Shown: positions 39,575 to 50,968 of the stretch, piece after piece
Numbering within the stretch: position 1 is the first letter of the stretch
Layout: each line of letters begins with the position of its first letter
From: Xiphydria camelus
Lineage: Eukaryota; Arthropoda; Insecta; Hymenoptera; Xiphydriidae
Length of the DNA: 64,000 nucleotides
Direction: 5' to 3'
Assembly (NCBI GenBank): GCA_963678675.1
Contig: OY783197.1
Location: 8,056,647 to 8,120,646 of the forward strand
Position numbers and translations under genes: made by a program
Notes under the pieces: model-generated
The model's database searches: none
What the model saw: only the letters and a program-made list of their open reading frames with translations
Told to the model about the DNA's origin: nothing

Positions 39575-41062
39575 ATGGACGAGGAAATGAACACGCTCGA
39601 GAAAAATAAAACTTGGGCGCTCGTACGACCACCGCCTCATGCACGGATTCTACAAAATCGATGGGTCTTTCGGCATAAACTCGCAGTGGGAGGTTTCGGG
39701 ACGAAATACAAAGCACGACTCGTCGTGAAAGGTTTCACTCAAAGGCTGGGGATAGATTATGAAGAAACCTTCAGTCCCGTCATAAAATTTCCTTCTATAA
39801 GGGCAATACTAGCGGTAGCAGCTTCATACAAAATGCACCTTAAGCAGTTTGATATAAAGACTGCGTATTTGAACGGCGACCTCGAGGAAGAAGTTTTCAC
39901 CGCGCAACCGGAAGGTTTCAACGACGGCACAGGGCGCGTGTGTAAACTCCAAAAGGCTATACACGGACTCAAGCAATCGGCGAGATGCTGGAACAGAAAG
40001 TTCACAGCATGTCTCGCGAAATTCGACCTCAAGGCGAGTCAGGATGACCCGTGTGTGTTCATGAGCGATGATCGAAAGGAGAGACTCATCTTGGCGGTCT
40101 ATGTAGACGACGGCTTAGTAGCATCGACGAGTAAAGATTTAATTAAGAGTCTGTTACAGCATTTGGCGACCGAGCTGGAAATTGTTGTCACGCCTTTGAA
40201 AATCTTTCTTGGGATGGAGATCACTCGTTATCCGGATGGTTCTTTGTTCGCGTACCAGACTTCGTACGCGAAGAAAGTCCTGAAACGTTTCCAGATGGAG
40301 GAAGCGCACACAGTAGCCATTCCGGCTGACCAACACCATAACCAGAGTCTGCAGAGTACTTCGGGCGATAGCGGAGAAATGGTCAGAGCACCGTACAAGG
40401 AGGCTGTAAGAAGTTTGCTCTACTTGGCCATGGTGACTCGTCCGGACATCGCCTTTGCCGTGAATGTGGTGAGCCAGTATGCTGAGTCACCAAAAAAGAT
40501 CAATTAGCACGCCGTGAAACGTATCTTAAAGTATGTAAAAGGAACCTTAGATTATGGTATTTTATTCAAAGGATCCGGGAATAAATTAACTTTAACAGCG
40601 TATAGCGACTCGGATATTGCGGGAGATAGAAGCACGCGAAAGTCTACTAGCGGGTACGTGATAAAAGTCGGAATTATTCCCGTCGTGTGGGGCTCGCAGA
40701 AACAACGGTCAGTCGCGCTATCGACAACAGAGTCGGAATATATCGCCGCGAGTAAGACCGCTCAAGAACTAATATGGATCAAAAGGGTTGTAAATGATTT
40801 AGTAAAAGTCAAGTTAAAGAAGCCGACTATATTCGTAGACAATCAAAGCTCGATAAAGTTAGTTAAAACCCTGCAGTTTCATCGTAGGACTAAGCACATA
40901 GAAATTAAGTATCACTTCATTCGAACGCAGTTCGAGAAAAATGAATTTGGCGTAGAATATATTGGAACAGACGACCAAATCGCGGACATCCTCACAAAAC
41001 CGTTAGGTAAAGTACGGTTCGAACGTTTACGAGAAGAACTAGGATTAGTGAAGCAGAAATAA
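39575..41062 (+). pseudogene. copia reverse transcriptase-RNase H, one in-frame stop
   Basis: Reads MDEEMNTLEKNKTWALV, RWVFRHKL, YKARLVVKGFTQ, DIKTAYLNGDLEEE, the catalytic YVDDG box (about 40105), then RNase H with YSDSDIAGDRSTRKS, LSTTESEYIA and ADILTKPLG. A single TAG at 40505-40507 (after SPKKIN) splits it. The rest is open, consistent with a young copy. Confidence 0.88.
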
Positions 41063-41334
41063 GAGACTGAGTGGTGTGCTTTATTTTTAAGAAAGCGATG
41101 TCGATCCAAAGTGGGAGTTGAGAGAAAATTTTATTTTCCCGCGAGAGTTGGGCTCGACAGAAATAAGAAACTGAGCGGTATACTTTATTTTTGTTGAGAA
41201 AATTGTATTTTCCGCGAGTGTTGGGACTCGACAGAAACGAGAGACTGAGCGATATATTTTTTTTAAGAAAGCAGTATCGATCCAAAGTGGGAGTGTTGAG
41301 AAAATTGTATTTTCCCGCGTGTGTTGGACTCGAC
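41055..41334 (+). repeat. triplicated polypurine/LTR-head segment
   Basis: Three imperfect copies of a 75-115 bp unit: AGAAAYRAGARACTGAG, then a TTTATTTTTAAGAAAG stretch, GATCCAAAGTGGGAG, and the first ~40 bp of the LTR up to GACTCGAC. The last copy runs into the true 3' LTR at 41294. Confidence 0.65.
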
Positions 41335-41550
41335 ACAGGTAGCAGCACCGTACGGTGGCCGCGACTAGCGCGATATCTTTCTTTGCTGCGGCCGACTACG
41401 GCAACTATCTTTAGTTCGTCGAGCGCACTTCCGTTTTCCGTTTACGTTCGTTACGTTGTATCTCGTGCCGGCCGTTCCGTCATCTCTTATATCGCCTAAC
41501 AGCGAGTCATGTTTTTCGATTAATAAAGATCTTATATCTAGAAATCAACA
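41294..41550 (+). repeat. copia 3' LTR
   Basis: Preceded by the polypurine tract AAAGTGGGAG (41284-41293); 257 bp, same length as the 5' LTR. Confidence 0.9.
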
Positions 41551-41696
41551 AATCAAAATATCAATTCCACTAAATTTTCAATTATTGCAACCACACATTG
41601 CATTGATTTGTAGCTCAAAATGAGTTATTAGATTGCACAAGATCTAAAGTTTTCTCGTGAGTTGTCAAAGAATCCTTCAGTGTTTCTATATCTATA

Positions 41697-42000
41697 CAGG
41701 GTGTTCATTTTAAAACTTACCACCCACGTTATCTGCGTCAAATTTGAAAAGTAGGACGTCAAAATGTACACAATTAAAAGCCCTTTAAAATGAGGTATCA
41801 CTCGACCCCCTGTTCCATTTAAGAATATTGGGGTTACCGCCCCCGGAGTCAGGTGGTTGATGGGGGGGGGGGGGGGGGGCGTCGAATTTTTATAAAAAAT
41901 GTTCCCCCTCAATAATTTTGTTGACGTGTCTCGGCGATTTTCAGAAATATGTCTCTTTACGCAGATAACGTGGGTGGTAAGTTTTAAAATGAACACCCTG
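41697..42000. mobile_element. mariner-type MITE with 18-G tract
   Basis: TA-flanked; TIRs CAGGGTGTTCATTTTAAAAC and inverse, extending through a GTTATCTGCGT block. It contains an 18-G homopolymer (41862-41879). It sits six bases into the Helitron. Confidence 0.8.
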
Positions 42001-42055
42001 TATATATAAAAATGAATGTTTGTCTGTCTGTCTGTCTGTCTGTATGTCTCTTATG

Positions 42056-42930
42056 TCTTCCTAAACCGTTCATCCGATTGCGATGAAATTTTGAGAAATG
42101 GTTGGACGCATGCCCGCGATGGTTTCTGAGTTAGTAAATCTTATACAGGGTGTTCAAAAAGTCCCGGCACGGCCGATTATCTTAACGGGAAAACATTTTA
42201 GAGAAAAATGTTTAATACAAAACTTTAAGGATTTTCCCTTGGCTACCTAGTGGTCGTATTGGATTTGACCTTGACCGTGACCTTTAAGGTAATATCAAAT
42301 GCCTTCCTAAAGCGTTCATCCGATTGCGATGAAACTTTGGGGAATAGTTGGACGCATGCCCGCGAAGGTTTCTGAGTTAGTAAATGTTATAAAAGGTGTT
42401 CAAAAAGTACCGGTACTGATGATTATTATGCCTTCCTAAACCGTTCATCCAATTGCGATGAAAAGTTGGGGAATGGTTGAACGCATGCCCGCGAAGGTTT
42501 CTGAGTTAGTAAATCGTATACAGGGTGTTCAAAAAGTACCGGTACGGATGATTATTATGCCTTCCTAAACCGTTCATCCGATTGCGATGAAAATTTGGGG
42601 AACAGTTGGACGCATATCCGCGAAGGTTTGAGTTAGTAAATCTTATACAGAGTGTTCAAAAAGTACCGGTACGGATGATTATTATGCCTTCCTAAACCGT
42701 TCATCCGATTGCGATGAAACTTTGGGGAATGGTTGGACGCATGCCCGCGAAGGTTTCTGAGTTAGTAAATCTTATAAAAGGTGTTCAAAAAGTACCGGTA
42801 CTGATGATTATTATGCCTTCCTAAACCGTTCATCCGATTGCGATGAAAAGTTGGGAAATGGTTGGACGCATGCCCGCGAAGGTTTCTGAGTTAGTAAATC
42901 TTATACAGGGTGTTCAAAAAGTCGAACTAT
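42056..42930 (+). repeat. minisatellite, ~128-bp unit, 6 copies
   Basis: Units start CCTTCCTAAACCGTTCATCC at about 42056, 42300, 42431, 42560, 42687 and 42816. Each contains GGACGCATGCCCGCGAAGG and CAGGGTGTTCAAAAAGT. The last four are spaced 127-129 bp. Part of the Helitron interior. Confidence 0.85.
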
Positions 42931-43446
42931 ACTTGACCTAAATTTGACCTCCGCTGACAATAAAGGTAACATGAAAAAAATGGTCAAGGACACATTTGAA
43001 CGTGAAAAAAAATTAATTTGACCTCGATATAACCTTGAAGGTCATGGTCAAGGTCAAATCCAATATGACCATTGCGTAGCCCGGGAAAAATACTAAAAGT
43101 TTTGTATTAAAAATGTATTTAAACAATGGTGGACGGACAAAATCAATCCACAATCTACCCGTGCGAAGCCGGGACGGGCTGCTAGTATTATATAAGATTG
43201 AATGAGATTCTCTCCTCCAAGGTAAGCTAACCTCCCTCTATCTGTTGTAAAGTATGAAATAACGTGATCTAACCAAATATATGCTTCAGTTATAGACAAC
43301 AATTGCTGCAGCCTTTAAAGCAATTAAATAATGACTAGCAAGAAAACTATTCACTAATCGAAGCACGTATCCGACTCTTTCAAAAATATTATATATGCAC
43401 TGTAATCGACAAAGAGTAGTGCATTCATTTAAAATTCCACATGGTT

Positions 43447-43605
43447 ACAGGAACTATTAATTCAGTTACTTCAACCAAACGGTTATTTGTTTCAAATAAA
43501 TATACGGTAAATCAAAATATCGATTTAGTTGCTTCTATTAAATATTCAATCATTGCAACCACACGTTGTACTGGCACGATTAATAACTTGATTACGACAA
43601 TGGAA
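43447..43605. repeat. second copy of the copia target sequence
   Basis: Similar to 37,345-37,418 joined to 41,556-41,610 (TTCAGTTACTTCAACCAAAC, AATAAATATA, TTGCAACCACAC), i.e. a direct repeat of the host sequence into which the copia element inserted. Confidence 0.6.
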
Positions 43606-43689
43606 TAATGAAGTAACTAAATCATATATAATGTTTAAATACCACGATAAGTTAATTACATTTATAAAGTAAAAATAGAATATAGGAGG

Positions 43690-44190
43690 AATAATATGTG
43701 AGAAAGACAGGACGGTGCAATTGCAACGTCAGTCTAATAAAATTGCTAAAAAGCGTTACTGCGAAAGGTACAAGGAGATAGTAATGAATGATCTGCCCGG
43801 GTATCTGTTAAATAGCGGAAAAAATGGAAGCCAGAAATTGATTGCGAGAGCAAGATGCGGGAATTTAGATGAGACGAGGAAACACTGGATGCAGGGAGAA
43901 GATAAGAGATATGTAATATGCGGAGATGAAGAAGGGCCTCTTGAACATCTAGTGATGAATTGCGGAGGCTTAAAATCAGGAGAAGTGGGGATTGGTTAAA
44001 TATTGTTCAGTTCAGGAACCGGGAAAGAGGTAGAGTGGTTAAGAAAGATGGAAAAAGGAAGGAAAGAGAAGGGGAAAAATAATACAAGAATATGGAGTGT
44101 GATGTATGAAGTGTGAGTGTTTTTAGAGAAAATTTTGTATTAGGACACCTAACCAAGTCCATTTCATGGCCGCTGGGCTGAAATAAATAT
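43690..44190 (+). pseudogene. non-LTR retrotransposon ORF2 C-terminal fragment
   Basis: An open frame of 94 codons from 43715 contains RKHWMQGEDKRYVICGDEE followed by LEHLVMNCGG. The Cys-X-X...His...Cys spacing is typical of the end of non-LTR ORF2 proteins. A short 3' UTR-like stretch follows. The rest of the element is absent (5' truncation). Confidence 0.5.
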
Positions 44191-44346
44191 ATCAATTTAT
44201 AAAGTAAAAATTTGATTCAATTAACGATTGCATTGAATAGGAAAACAGATGCAATGCAAATATGTATTTCAGTAAGACAGCTGATGGGTTGTTTAATGGA
44301 ATTAAATATTCAATTGAAATAAACATTTTGTGCTATATTCAAGCAT

Positions 44347-44348
<2 letters not shown>

Positions 44349-44379
<31 letters not shown>
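44349..44379. repeat. (AT)n microsatellite
   Basis: About 15 AT dinucleotides adjoining the TA target of the next element. Confidence 0.9.
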
Positions 44380-44382
<3 letters not shown>

Positions 44383-45537
44383 GGTCACATTTTTAAAACT
44401 TGCCACCCCCCATTTCTCAGAAAGTTACAGAGATTTTCTAAAAAATAAAAAACGGTTTCGACAATGGAGAGGGGGAACCAAAATGATATAATCGGAGACG
44501 CACCTCCTCCAACCCCCTTAGGGGTAGCCCCCCAACTTTGTAATCTTAAATAGCAACCCCCCCCCCCCCCATGTATGATACACAGCGTTGGAAAGCTCTT
44601 TAAAAATGCTTTACAACACCAAACTTTTGTACTTTCGATGAGTAGTTTTCGCCCAAATCGAGAAAGAAACCGCTAGAAGTAAGTTTTGTCAATTTATTTA
44701 TTAAAGGTCAATTACGTTACAATAAATTTTTGAAATGATTTCCATTGATTTTTCGAACTTCTTTAAATGTTCTTGAAATTGTACGACATTCTTGCGTAAT
44801 TCTCTGTTTCAGTTGGTTAATGCTTGCTAGTTGAGTTTGAAAAACAACCGATTCCAGATGTCCCCATAAGAAGAAATCGCAGGGAGTAATTACGGCCAGG
44901 TGATCTGGGTGACCATTCTACTGGTCCCCTTCTACCAATCCACTGATCTGGATAATATTATCCAATAGAAGGGGATCAGTAGAATCGCCACCCAGTTACC
45001 TGATCTTACTCCCTGCGATCTCTTCTTATGGGGACATCTGAAGTCTGTTGTTTTTCAAACTCAACCAGCAAGCATTAACCAACTGAAACAGAGAATTATG
45101 CTAGAATGTCGCAAAATTTCAAGAACAACATTTGAAAAAGTTCCAGAGGAATTTCAAAATAGGTTTTATTTTTGTCTTGCTAACAATGGAAATCATTTCG
45201 CAAATTTATTGTAATGTAATTGACCTTTAATAAGTAAATTGACAAAACTTACTTCTAGCAGTTTCTTTCTCGATTTGCGCGAAAACTACTCATCGAAAGG
45301 TACCGAAATTTGGTGTTGTTGTAAAGCATTTTTAAAGTGCTTTCCAACGCTGTATCACACATGGGGGGTTGCTATTTAAGATTACAAAGTTGCGGGGCTA
45401 CCGCTAAGGGGGTTGGAGGGGGTGCGTCTCCGATTATGTCATTTTAGTTCCCCCTCTCCATTGCCAAAACCGTTTTTTATTTTTTAGAAAATTTCTGTAA
45501 CTTTCAATAAACTAAACTAAACTAAAAATGTCACCCT
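44380..45537. mobile_element. 1.16-kb fold-back made of two inverted mariner ends
   Basis: The outer ends CAGGGTCACATTTTTA and TAAAAATGTCACCCTA are inverted, and the two ~550-bp arms mirror each other through the centre near 44,945. Both arms carry the same mariner-type transposase C-terminal coding (CDLFLWGHL, then NQLKQRI), one on each strand; a C-run (about 14 C near 44,555) marks the left arm. Confidence 0.75.
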
Positions 45538-45551
45538 ATATAAATCTTTTT

Positions 45552-45758
45552 CTCACTCATGCCCATTTCGAGGCCTCTTCCAGCCTATTTTTAGACCGTA
45601 AGATGGCGTTTTTCCCGCGTGACACCGACCGGGAGTCCGCAGGCTGTTAAAAGATTGCTTAATCCGAAGTGGGACCTTTTTCCAAACTGATAAACGCAAC
45701 GTGAAATGAGCCGTGTATACTTTTGTTTGTTTTGTCTTGAGAAATGGGCATTCGTGAG
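45552..45758. repeat. inverted-repeat segment
   Basis: CTCACTCATGCCCATTTC at 45552 and GAAATGGGCATTCGTGAG ending near 45758 are inverted copies. Non-coding. Confidence 0.5.
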
Positions 45759-45782
45759 AAAAAATAGTATATGACATTCGGC

Positions 45783-45897
45783 TGAAATCCTCGGATTTTT
45801 AAGACTGTGTTTAGGTCGCCGAAGGCGAGCCTCGTCCCCCCACCATACCTCGTGCTACGACCTAATTAAACACAATCTGAAAAAACCTCGGATTTCC
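45783..45897. repeat. short hairpin MITE
   Basis: GAAATCCTCGGATTTTT... and ...AAAACCTCGGATTTCC form inverted arms of about 38 bp around a GC-rich loop. Confidence 0.6.
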
Positions 45898-45922
45898 ACC
45901 TAATGACATAAGACACTATTAA

Positions 45923-46359
45923 CACTCCCGCTGCTACGGGGTATATCGAAATTTTTACCTCCGTGAGCCATAACTGGTTTTTGTAATATTTTCACAAAAA
46001 ATATCTACAGGGAACCTATAATGTTTAAATTTCATCATTTTTTTTTAATACTGACAAAAAGTCTTGGAGTAATTACCATTTGTGACCTTTGTGTAGGAAA
46101 TCCACACATCTGCAAAGTCTGCTTTAACGAAAAACATTAAAATTGTTTATTTTCTGTTAATTAAAATGTTTCAATTATAAACCCTCTGGTTCTGTGGCTA
46201 ATACACATGGGAGGCCAAAACTGAAACTCGGATTTTATAGTGTTAGGCCAACAGTATTGATCGCCCATGCAAGTGTATCGCTAGCGATACATGCTCGCAT
46301 ATACAGGACGTACCTATTGCTAGAGATACACGCGGCATAGTTAGTGTTAGCATAGAGTG
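45923..46359. mobile_element. possible TTAA-flanked MITE
   Basis: TTAA on both sides (45919-45922, 46360-46363) with very short inverted ends (CACTC). The left terminus CACTCCCGCTGC resembles that of the 2303 element. Weak: only five matching terminal bases. Confidence 0.35.
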
Positions 46360-46364
46360 TTAAT

Positions 46365-46830
46365 GTAGAGAATTGTATCCTCTATACAATTTTCATAATA
46401 AGTACCTTTTTTACCTAGGAGGCGCTGCAAAGAAGATAATGCAACAAAACCCGGATTGAAAAGGGTACGTGAATGCAATTTTAAGAAAAGCGCTCCAGCT
46501 TACTTAAGCTTAACTCTGAAAATATTTGTTTGAGAAAAAAAGTTTTAAGCAAAACTGCTAGAGAATTGTATTCTCTATAATTTTTATAATAACTACCTTT
46601 TACCTAGGATTCACTGGAAAGAAGATAATGCAAAAAAAGAATTGTAAAGCGTACGTGAATGCAATTGCAAGAAAAGCACGCCAGTTCACTTAAGCGTAAC
46701 TCTGAAATTATTTGTTTGAGAAAAAAAGTTTTAAACAGAACTTGTAGAGAATTATATCCTCTATAATTTTCATAATAACTACCTTTTACCTAGGAGGCGC
46801 TGGAAAGAAGATAATGCAAAAAACCCGGAT
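46365..46830. repeat. tandem repeat, ~188-bp unit, 2.5 copies
   Basis: Units beginning TAGAGAATTRTATYCTCTAT recur at about 46366, 46559 and 46745. Each includes ACCTAGGAGGCGCTGGAAAG (or a variant). Confidence 0.8.
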
Positions 46831-48240
46831 TTGGACGTGATTTTGTTAATATGGCGGCACTGTGGTCATCACTAAGATTCTGCAAATTTAGTATGTTGTT
46901 CAGGATCTGAAACTGAGCTGAACTATCAAATTTCAAAACTCCCTGAATTTGTTTAGGGTAAAACTCTCTATTGCCTGGGCTATAAGGTTACATTTTCTAG
47001 AGCGTCTGCTTTTTATGGTTGACCGTCTGCCGATTTTTTTGAAAAATATTTATGATGTACATAAAAAGACCTTTGATTTGAACCCAGGTTTGCACATGTA
47101 TCTCATGAGGTGAGAAATGTCGGAATTTTGGGCATCGTGACGGGCGTCTACTTTACGTATGGGTCCAAATACTGACGTCTGCCAGACGAAATAACAATTG
47201 TAATAGTTTTCCCAGTGAATTGTCACGTTTTTAAGCATGTACCCCATGAGGTAACTTTTGCGATTTTTTTCCGAAGGGTTGTTGGAAATTTTCGTCGCCG
47301 AATTGAGTTGTGCTTGCAAGTCAACGGTGGGAACGTTAAACAACTCGTGAACTCATGAGCGCATGAACCTCCACTGAAAAAGTCCGAATCTTCAGTTTGA
47401 TACCAGAACTCATTTTCGTCGCATTTTTCGAGTAAAATCGAAGGAATTGACATGAAGGATGAGGTATTTGGAAACAAATCAAGGCGGATAAGTTTCATTG
47501 GGGTGAAAAATGCGATTGCCATTTGAAAAAAAGCTCCTTGTGCTTGCAGCTTGCAAGCATGGCAAAAAGATGCATGCCTCAAATGTCCCCCTCAAAACCT
47601 TACAATTTATGTCTCTAAAAATTTCCTGTCACTTGCCCTCGTCAGGAGATATTTAGGTGGATTGTTTCAAATGGGGCACCCTGTATAATAACCATTTATA
47701 TAGCCAAATACTCTGTTTCTCGTTGTTTCGCGAGAATATAATTACAGTATATTATTAATAAAGTGTAATCACTCTTTTTTATGTAGTGACAGTAGAATTT
47801 GTAAACTACTCTAACCTATTTTCGTACATAAATTTAAGAAAAAAGTGAATTATATTTATGATGTTAAATAGTAATTCTTTCTTTGATTAAAACTATTAGA
47901 TACACCGAAAAATATTAATGAATGTTTACTGGTGCCCGCGATAAATTAATAGAGACTGGATAGACGTTGGCTTTCATCATTTGAGTTTATCTTTCTCAAC
48001 TTAGTACATTCATATGCCAAGCTACGTGAAGTCTGAAATTTATAACTCTGCCCATCAGTCTCTTTTTACTTTCAAACTATTAAGAATATAACGAAAATGT
48101 ATTGATGCACAAGATAGAAATAAATACCAATAGTACTCGATGAACATTGGCTTCCGAGTCGAAAAATAAAGTCCATTAAAAGCCTATTGACGTGCGTCAT
48201 TTTTATAGTTATAAGTTCCCTAGCGTTAGATAAGTAGATA
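46831..48240. other. repeat-like but unassigned; no gene recognised
   Basis: Minus-strand open frames at 47050-47582 resemble nothing I know. GGGGCACCCTGTATA near 47,677 looks like the terminus of a mariner-type element whose other end I did not find. 47,700-48,240 is AT-rich and featureless. Confidence 0.4.
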
Positions 48241-48284
48241 GTCATTAGAGAGTGCTTGGCGCCTCCGGGCAGCGTGCAGTGGAC

Positions 48285-48456
48285 ACTGGCCTGCTCGCGG
48301 GGGATTGGTGCGGCGGATCGTTAAGCACGTCACGTCGCGCCAATCAGGGGGACTGCCGCGGGTTGCCTCCACTCGGCCGTTACCGGCCAATAGGGACCAA
48401 TAACGGTCCTCCCGCGCTAGGTATATAAGAGCGTGCGTGGAGCGTAGGAGTCATTC
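48285..48456 (+). promoter_or_regulatory. TATA/CCAAT core-promoter-like segment
   Basis: GC-rich, with CCAAT boxes (GCCAATCAGGG, GGCCAATAGGG, GACCAATAACGG), then TATATAAGAG at about 48422-48431. A good initiator TCATTC lies about 31 bases on, at 48451-48456. It could be a host promoter or part of an LTR. The downstream half now lies after two retrotransposon insertions, at 51604. Confidence 0.5.
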
Positions 48457-50955
48457 CGAACTACCGGTACTCATCGACCGTAACACACCGACAATCCTGG
48501 CAGGGGATTTCAATGCCAAGCATGATTCTTGGGGCTGCCGTGCCAAGAACCCAAAAGGCAGAACGCTCCTCAATCTCTTGCAATCTCACAACTTCTCTGT
48601 TGACGCGCCAGTAGAATGCACCCACTTCCCTTTAGGTCATAACAAAAAACCCAATATACTTGACATCTCCCTCTCTAAAAACCTTATTATAAACAAAGAC
48701 CCTTGAACCATTCCGGCTCTAAACTCCGATCAGAATCCAGTCTTCCTAGAAATACCGGGCACCCCATCTACCGAAACTCCACCAAAGACGAAAATCGACT
48801 GGCTAGCACTCCGTTACTATCTCGAAACGTCGTCCTTTAAATGCCCTAACATCCTATCCACCCTAGACGTTGACATCGCCGTAGACTTCCTCACTCACGA
48901 AATCCAATCCAAGACTAAGCTCGCATGTATCCCGCTACCCTCCCTTCCAAGCAATACCCGTCTCCCTCCCGAGACTCGGGCTCTTATCTCCAAGAAAAGG
49001 AGATTACGCAGACTTCTTCAACGAACCGGTAACTCTGCTCTCCGCCCTCTTTTAAACGCTATAAAACGTAAACTTAGTTCCGCCCTTCAGTCAGTTCGTA
49101 ATGAGAACTTTAACAAATATATTACCGAAGCCGAATCCAGCCCCAGACGTTGCTAGAAAGTAATTAAGTCTCTCAGGAATAGACAACCTCACGCTCCCCC
49201 ACTATTAAGGGATGGTGCTTCCTTCTCGGCCGACGAGGATAAGGCGAATATTCTCGCCGACTCCCTCAGAGACCAATGCTCCCAATTCCCTACCCGCGCG
49301 GAATTGTCTAATTTTCACGCCACGGTAACGGAATCCGTCCGGCACTATAGGCTAACCGATCCTACATTCGTCCACACATCTCCCAAGGAAATTGTTCAGG
49401 TAATCAGTTCCCTTGGGAAAAATAAGGCTCCAGGGCACGACACAATCCCCAACGGGGTCTTAGAAATACTACCCCACATTCATACTGTAGCCATATGCAA
49501 CATTATTAACGCAATGATGCGATTACAATATTTTCCATCGACATGGAATCAGCCACGATCATGTGTCTATCCAAGCAGGGAAACCCCCTAAATCAGGCTT
49601 CAAGCTACAGACCAATTAGTCTTCTCTGTACTCTCAGCAAAGTAACTGAAAGCATCATTCTAAACCGCTTAAACAAATTCGTTACCGACTCAAATCTTCT
49701 CCCTGAATTTCAGCACGGGTTTCGCCACCATCACGGTTCCTGCCACCAACTTCTCCGCGTCTCCGAATACATCGCCGACAACTTGAATAAGAGCCATCAC
49801 ATCTCCATGCTCCTGCTAGATGCTAAACAAGCCTTTTATAGAGTCTGGCACGACGGCTTATTGTTTAAACTAGCTCAACTAAATTGTCCACACTACCTGA
49901 TCAGCCTCATCCGATCCTTTCTCTCCAATAGAACTTTCCGAGTTCGCTTAGGTAAAAGCTTCTCCACCCCGCAACCCGTCTCTGCAGGAGTCCCGCAAGG
50001 CTCCAAACTTTCTCCAACCTTGTTTAATATTTACTGTCATGACATTCAAACGCACGATAAAATTACCACTGCCCAGCACGCCGACGACGTTGCCCTTCTT
50101 TACTCCTCTCATACTAAGAAAGCCTGCTCCACTGTCATGAACAGATTCCTACCCACTCTCATCGGCTGGTACCATAAATGGGGCTTCGCCCTCAATGAAA
50201 CAAATCTGAGGCGGTGTTCTTCTCTCGACGAAACATTCCCTCAGATCCACTCTCTGTATGCAACAATCATATCCCCTGGAGTTATTCCGCCAAATATCTC
50301 GGTGTGACTTTTGATAGGAAGCTTAGCTGGACTAAACAGATTACTTCCGTCCGTAATAAAGCGTTAGGCGCTTACGTCTCTCTTAAACCCTTTTTTAACA
50401 ATAAAAATATCTCCCAACAAATCAAGGTTCGTACTTTCAATGCCACAATTAAAAGTATTTGCACTTATGCCATCCCCATATGGGGGTCAGCCTCCCCTTC
50501 TAAATACAAAAGAATCCAAGGAACCTACATGAGACTTCTCCGTGGTTCCTTAAACACCCACTGGTTTATAAGAAACTCCCAGTTACACTTTGAAACCGGT
50601 CTTCCTTCTCTACGCGTAGCCGCTAGCACACATGCAGAAAAACTCCGTAAGTCTATAGAGTCTCACGTTAACCCCTCCATCCAAGGTTTGCGCAACTATT
50701 CCAGAAAATCCAAGGATAAAATCCGTAGGCCGTGTGCTCTCTTATCTGACTCTGTCACCTCCTAACTTCGCTTTGGCGCACAGTGGCCTTAGCTAGTGTT
50801 ACCAAGGTCCCCTATTTCGTCTTCAATTTTGGTTTATAACCCTATGGGTTGGTAACCACGAGGAGGGGTTTAGTCGGTAGAAATCCGACACTACCCTAAT
50901 ACCATCTTGCGTGTCTTGTAGAAGATTCCCCTCCTCGCCCATCTTCAAAAAAAAA
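48454..50955 (+). mobile_element. non-LTR retrotransposon, 5'-truncated
   Basis: Bounded by 13-bp duplications AGCGTAGGAGTCA (48441-48453, 50956-50968) with a poly-A tail just before the second. It contains the end of the endonuclease, the whole reverse transcriptase and a 3' UTR. Confidence 0.85.
48457..50765 (+). pseudogene. non-LTR endonuclease-reverse transcriptase, broken
   Basis: Endonuclease C-terminal part: NTPTILAGDFNAKHDSWGC (about 48485) and NILDISLSKN. Reverse transcriptase: KNKAPGHDTIPNGVL (49420), [13 protein letters not shown] (49600), MLLLDAKQAFYRVWHDGL (49810; here Lys-Gln replaces the usual Ser/Lys of the DxxKAFD box), VPQGSKLSPTLFNIY (49990), and the catalytic box as HADDVALLY (50080). 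The thumb follows. It differs from the element at 22,773-32,345 in sequence and 3' UTR. Frameshifts occur near 48,705, 49,150, 49,560 and 50,210. Confidence 0.8.
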
Positions 50956-50968
50956 AGCGTAGGAGTCA

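Larger units (their letters stand above)
37419..41550 (+). mobile_element. Ty1/copia LTR retrotransposon with internal deletion
   Basis: The 257-bp LTRs (37419-37675 and 41294-41550) begin TGT and end CAACA and differ at only a few sites. The 5-bp duplications AATCA at 37414-37418 and 41551-41555 are exact. The primer-binding site follows the 5' LTR (GGTTATGGGCCCAGG, copia-type initiator-Met tRNA). Domain order is gag, protease, integrase, reverse transcriptase, RNase H, typical of copia. At 4.1 kb it is short because the C-terminal half of integrase is missing. Confidence 0.92.
41691..43185 (+). mobile_element. non-autonomous Helitron with nested MITE
   Basis: The 3' end is CTAG at 43182-43185 followed by T, preceded by a small hairpin CCCGT...ACGGG (43158-43178), as in insect Helitrons. 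The 5' end reads A|TCTATA, then (after the MITE) TATATAAAAATGAATG and a TGTC microsatellite, matching known insect Helitron starts. Host A|T insertion fits. No Rep-helicase is encoded. Confidence 0.75.

Noticed and set aside
42056..42930. CRISPR-like regular repeats
   Set aside because: Units are ~128-bp contiguous minisatellite copies in a Helitron; no short repeats with unique spacers and no cas genes; eukaryotic context.
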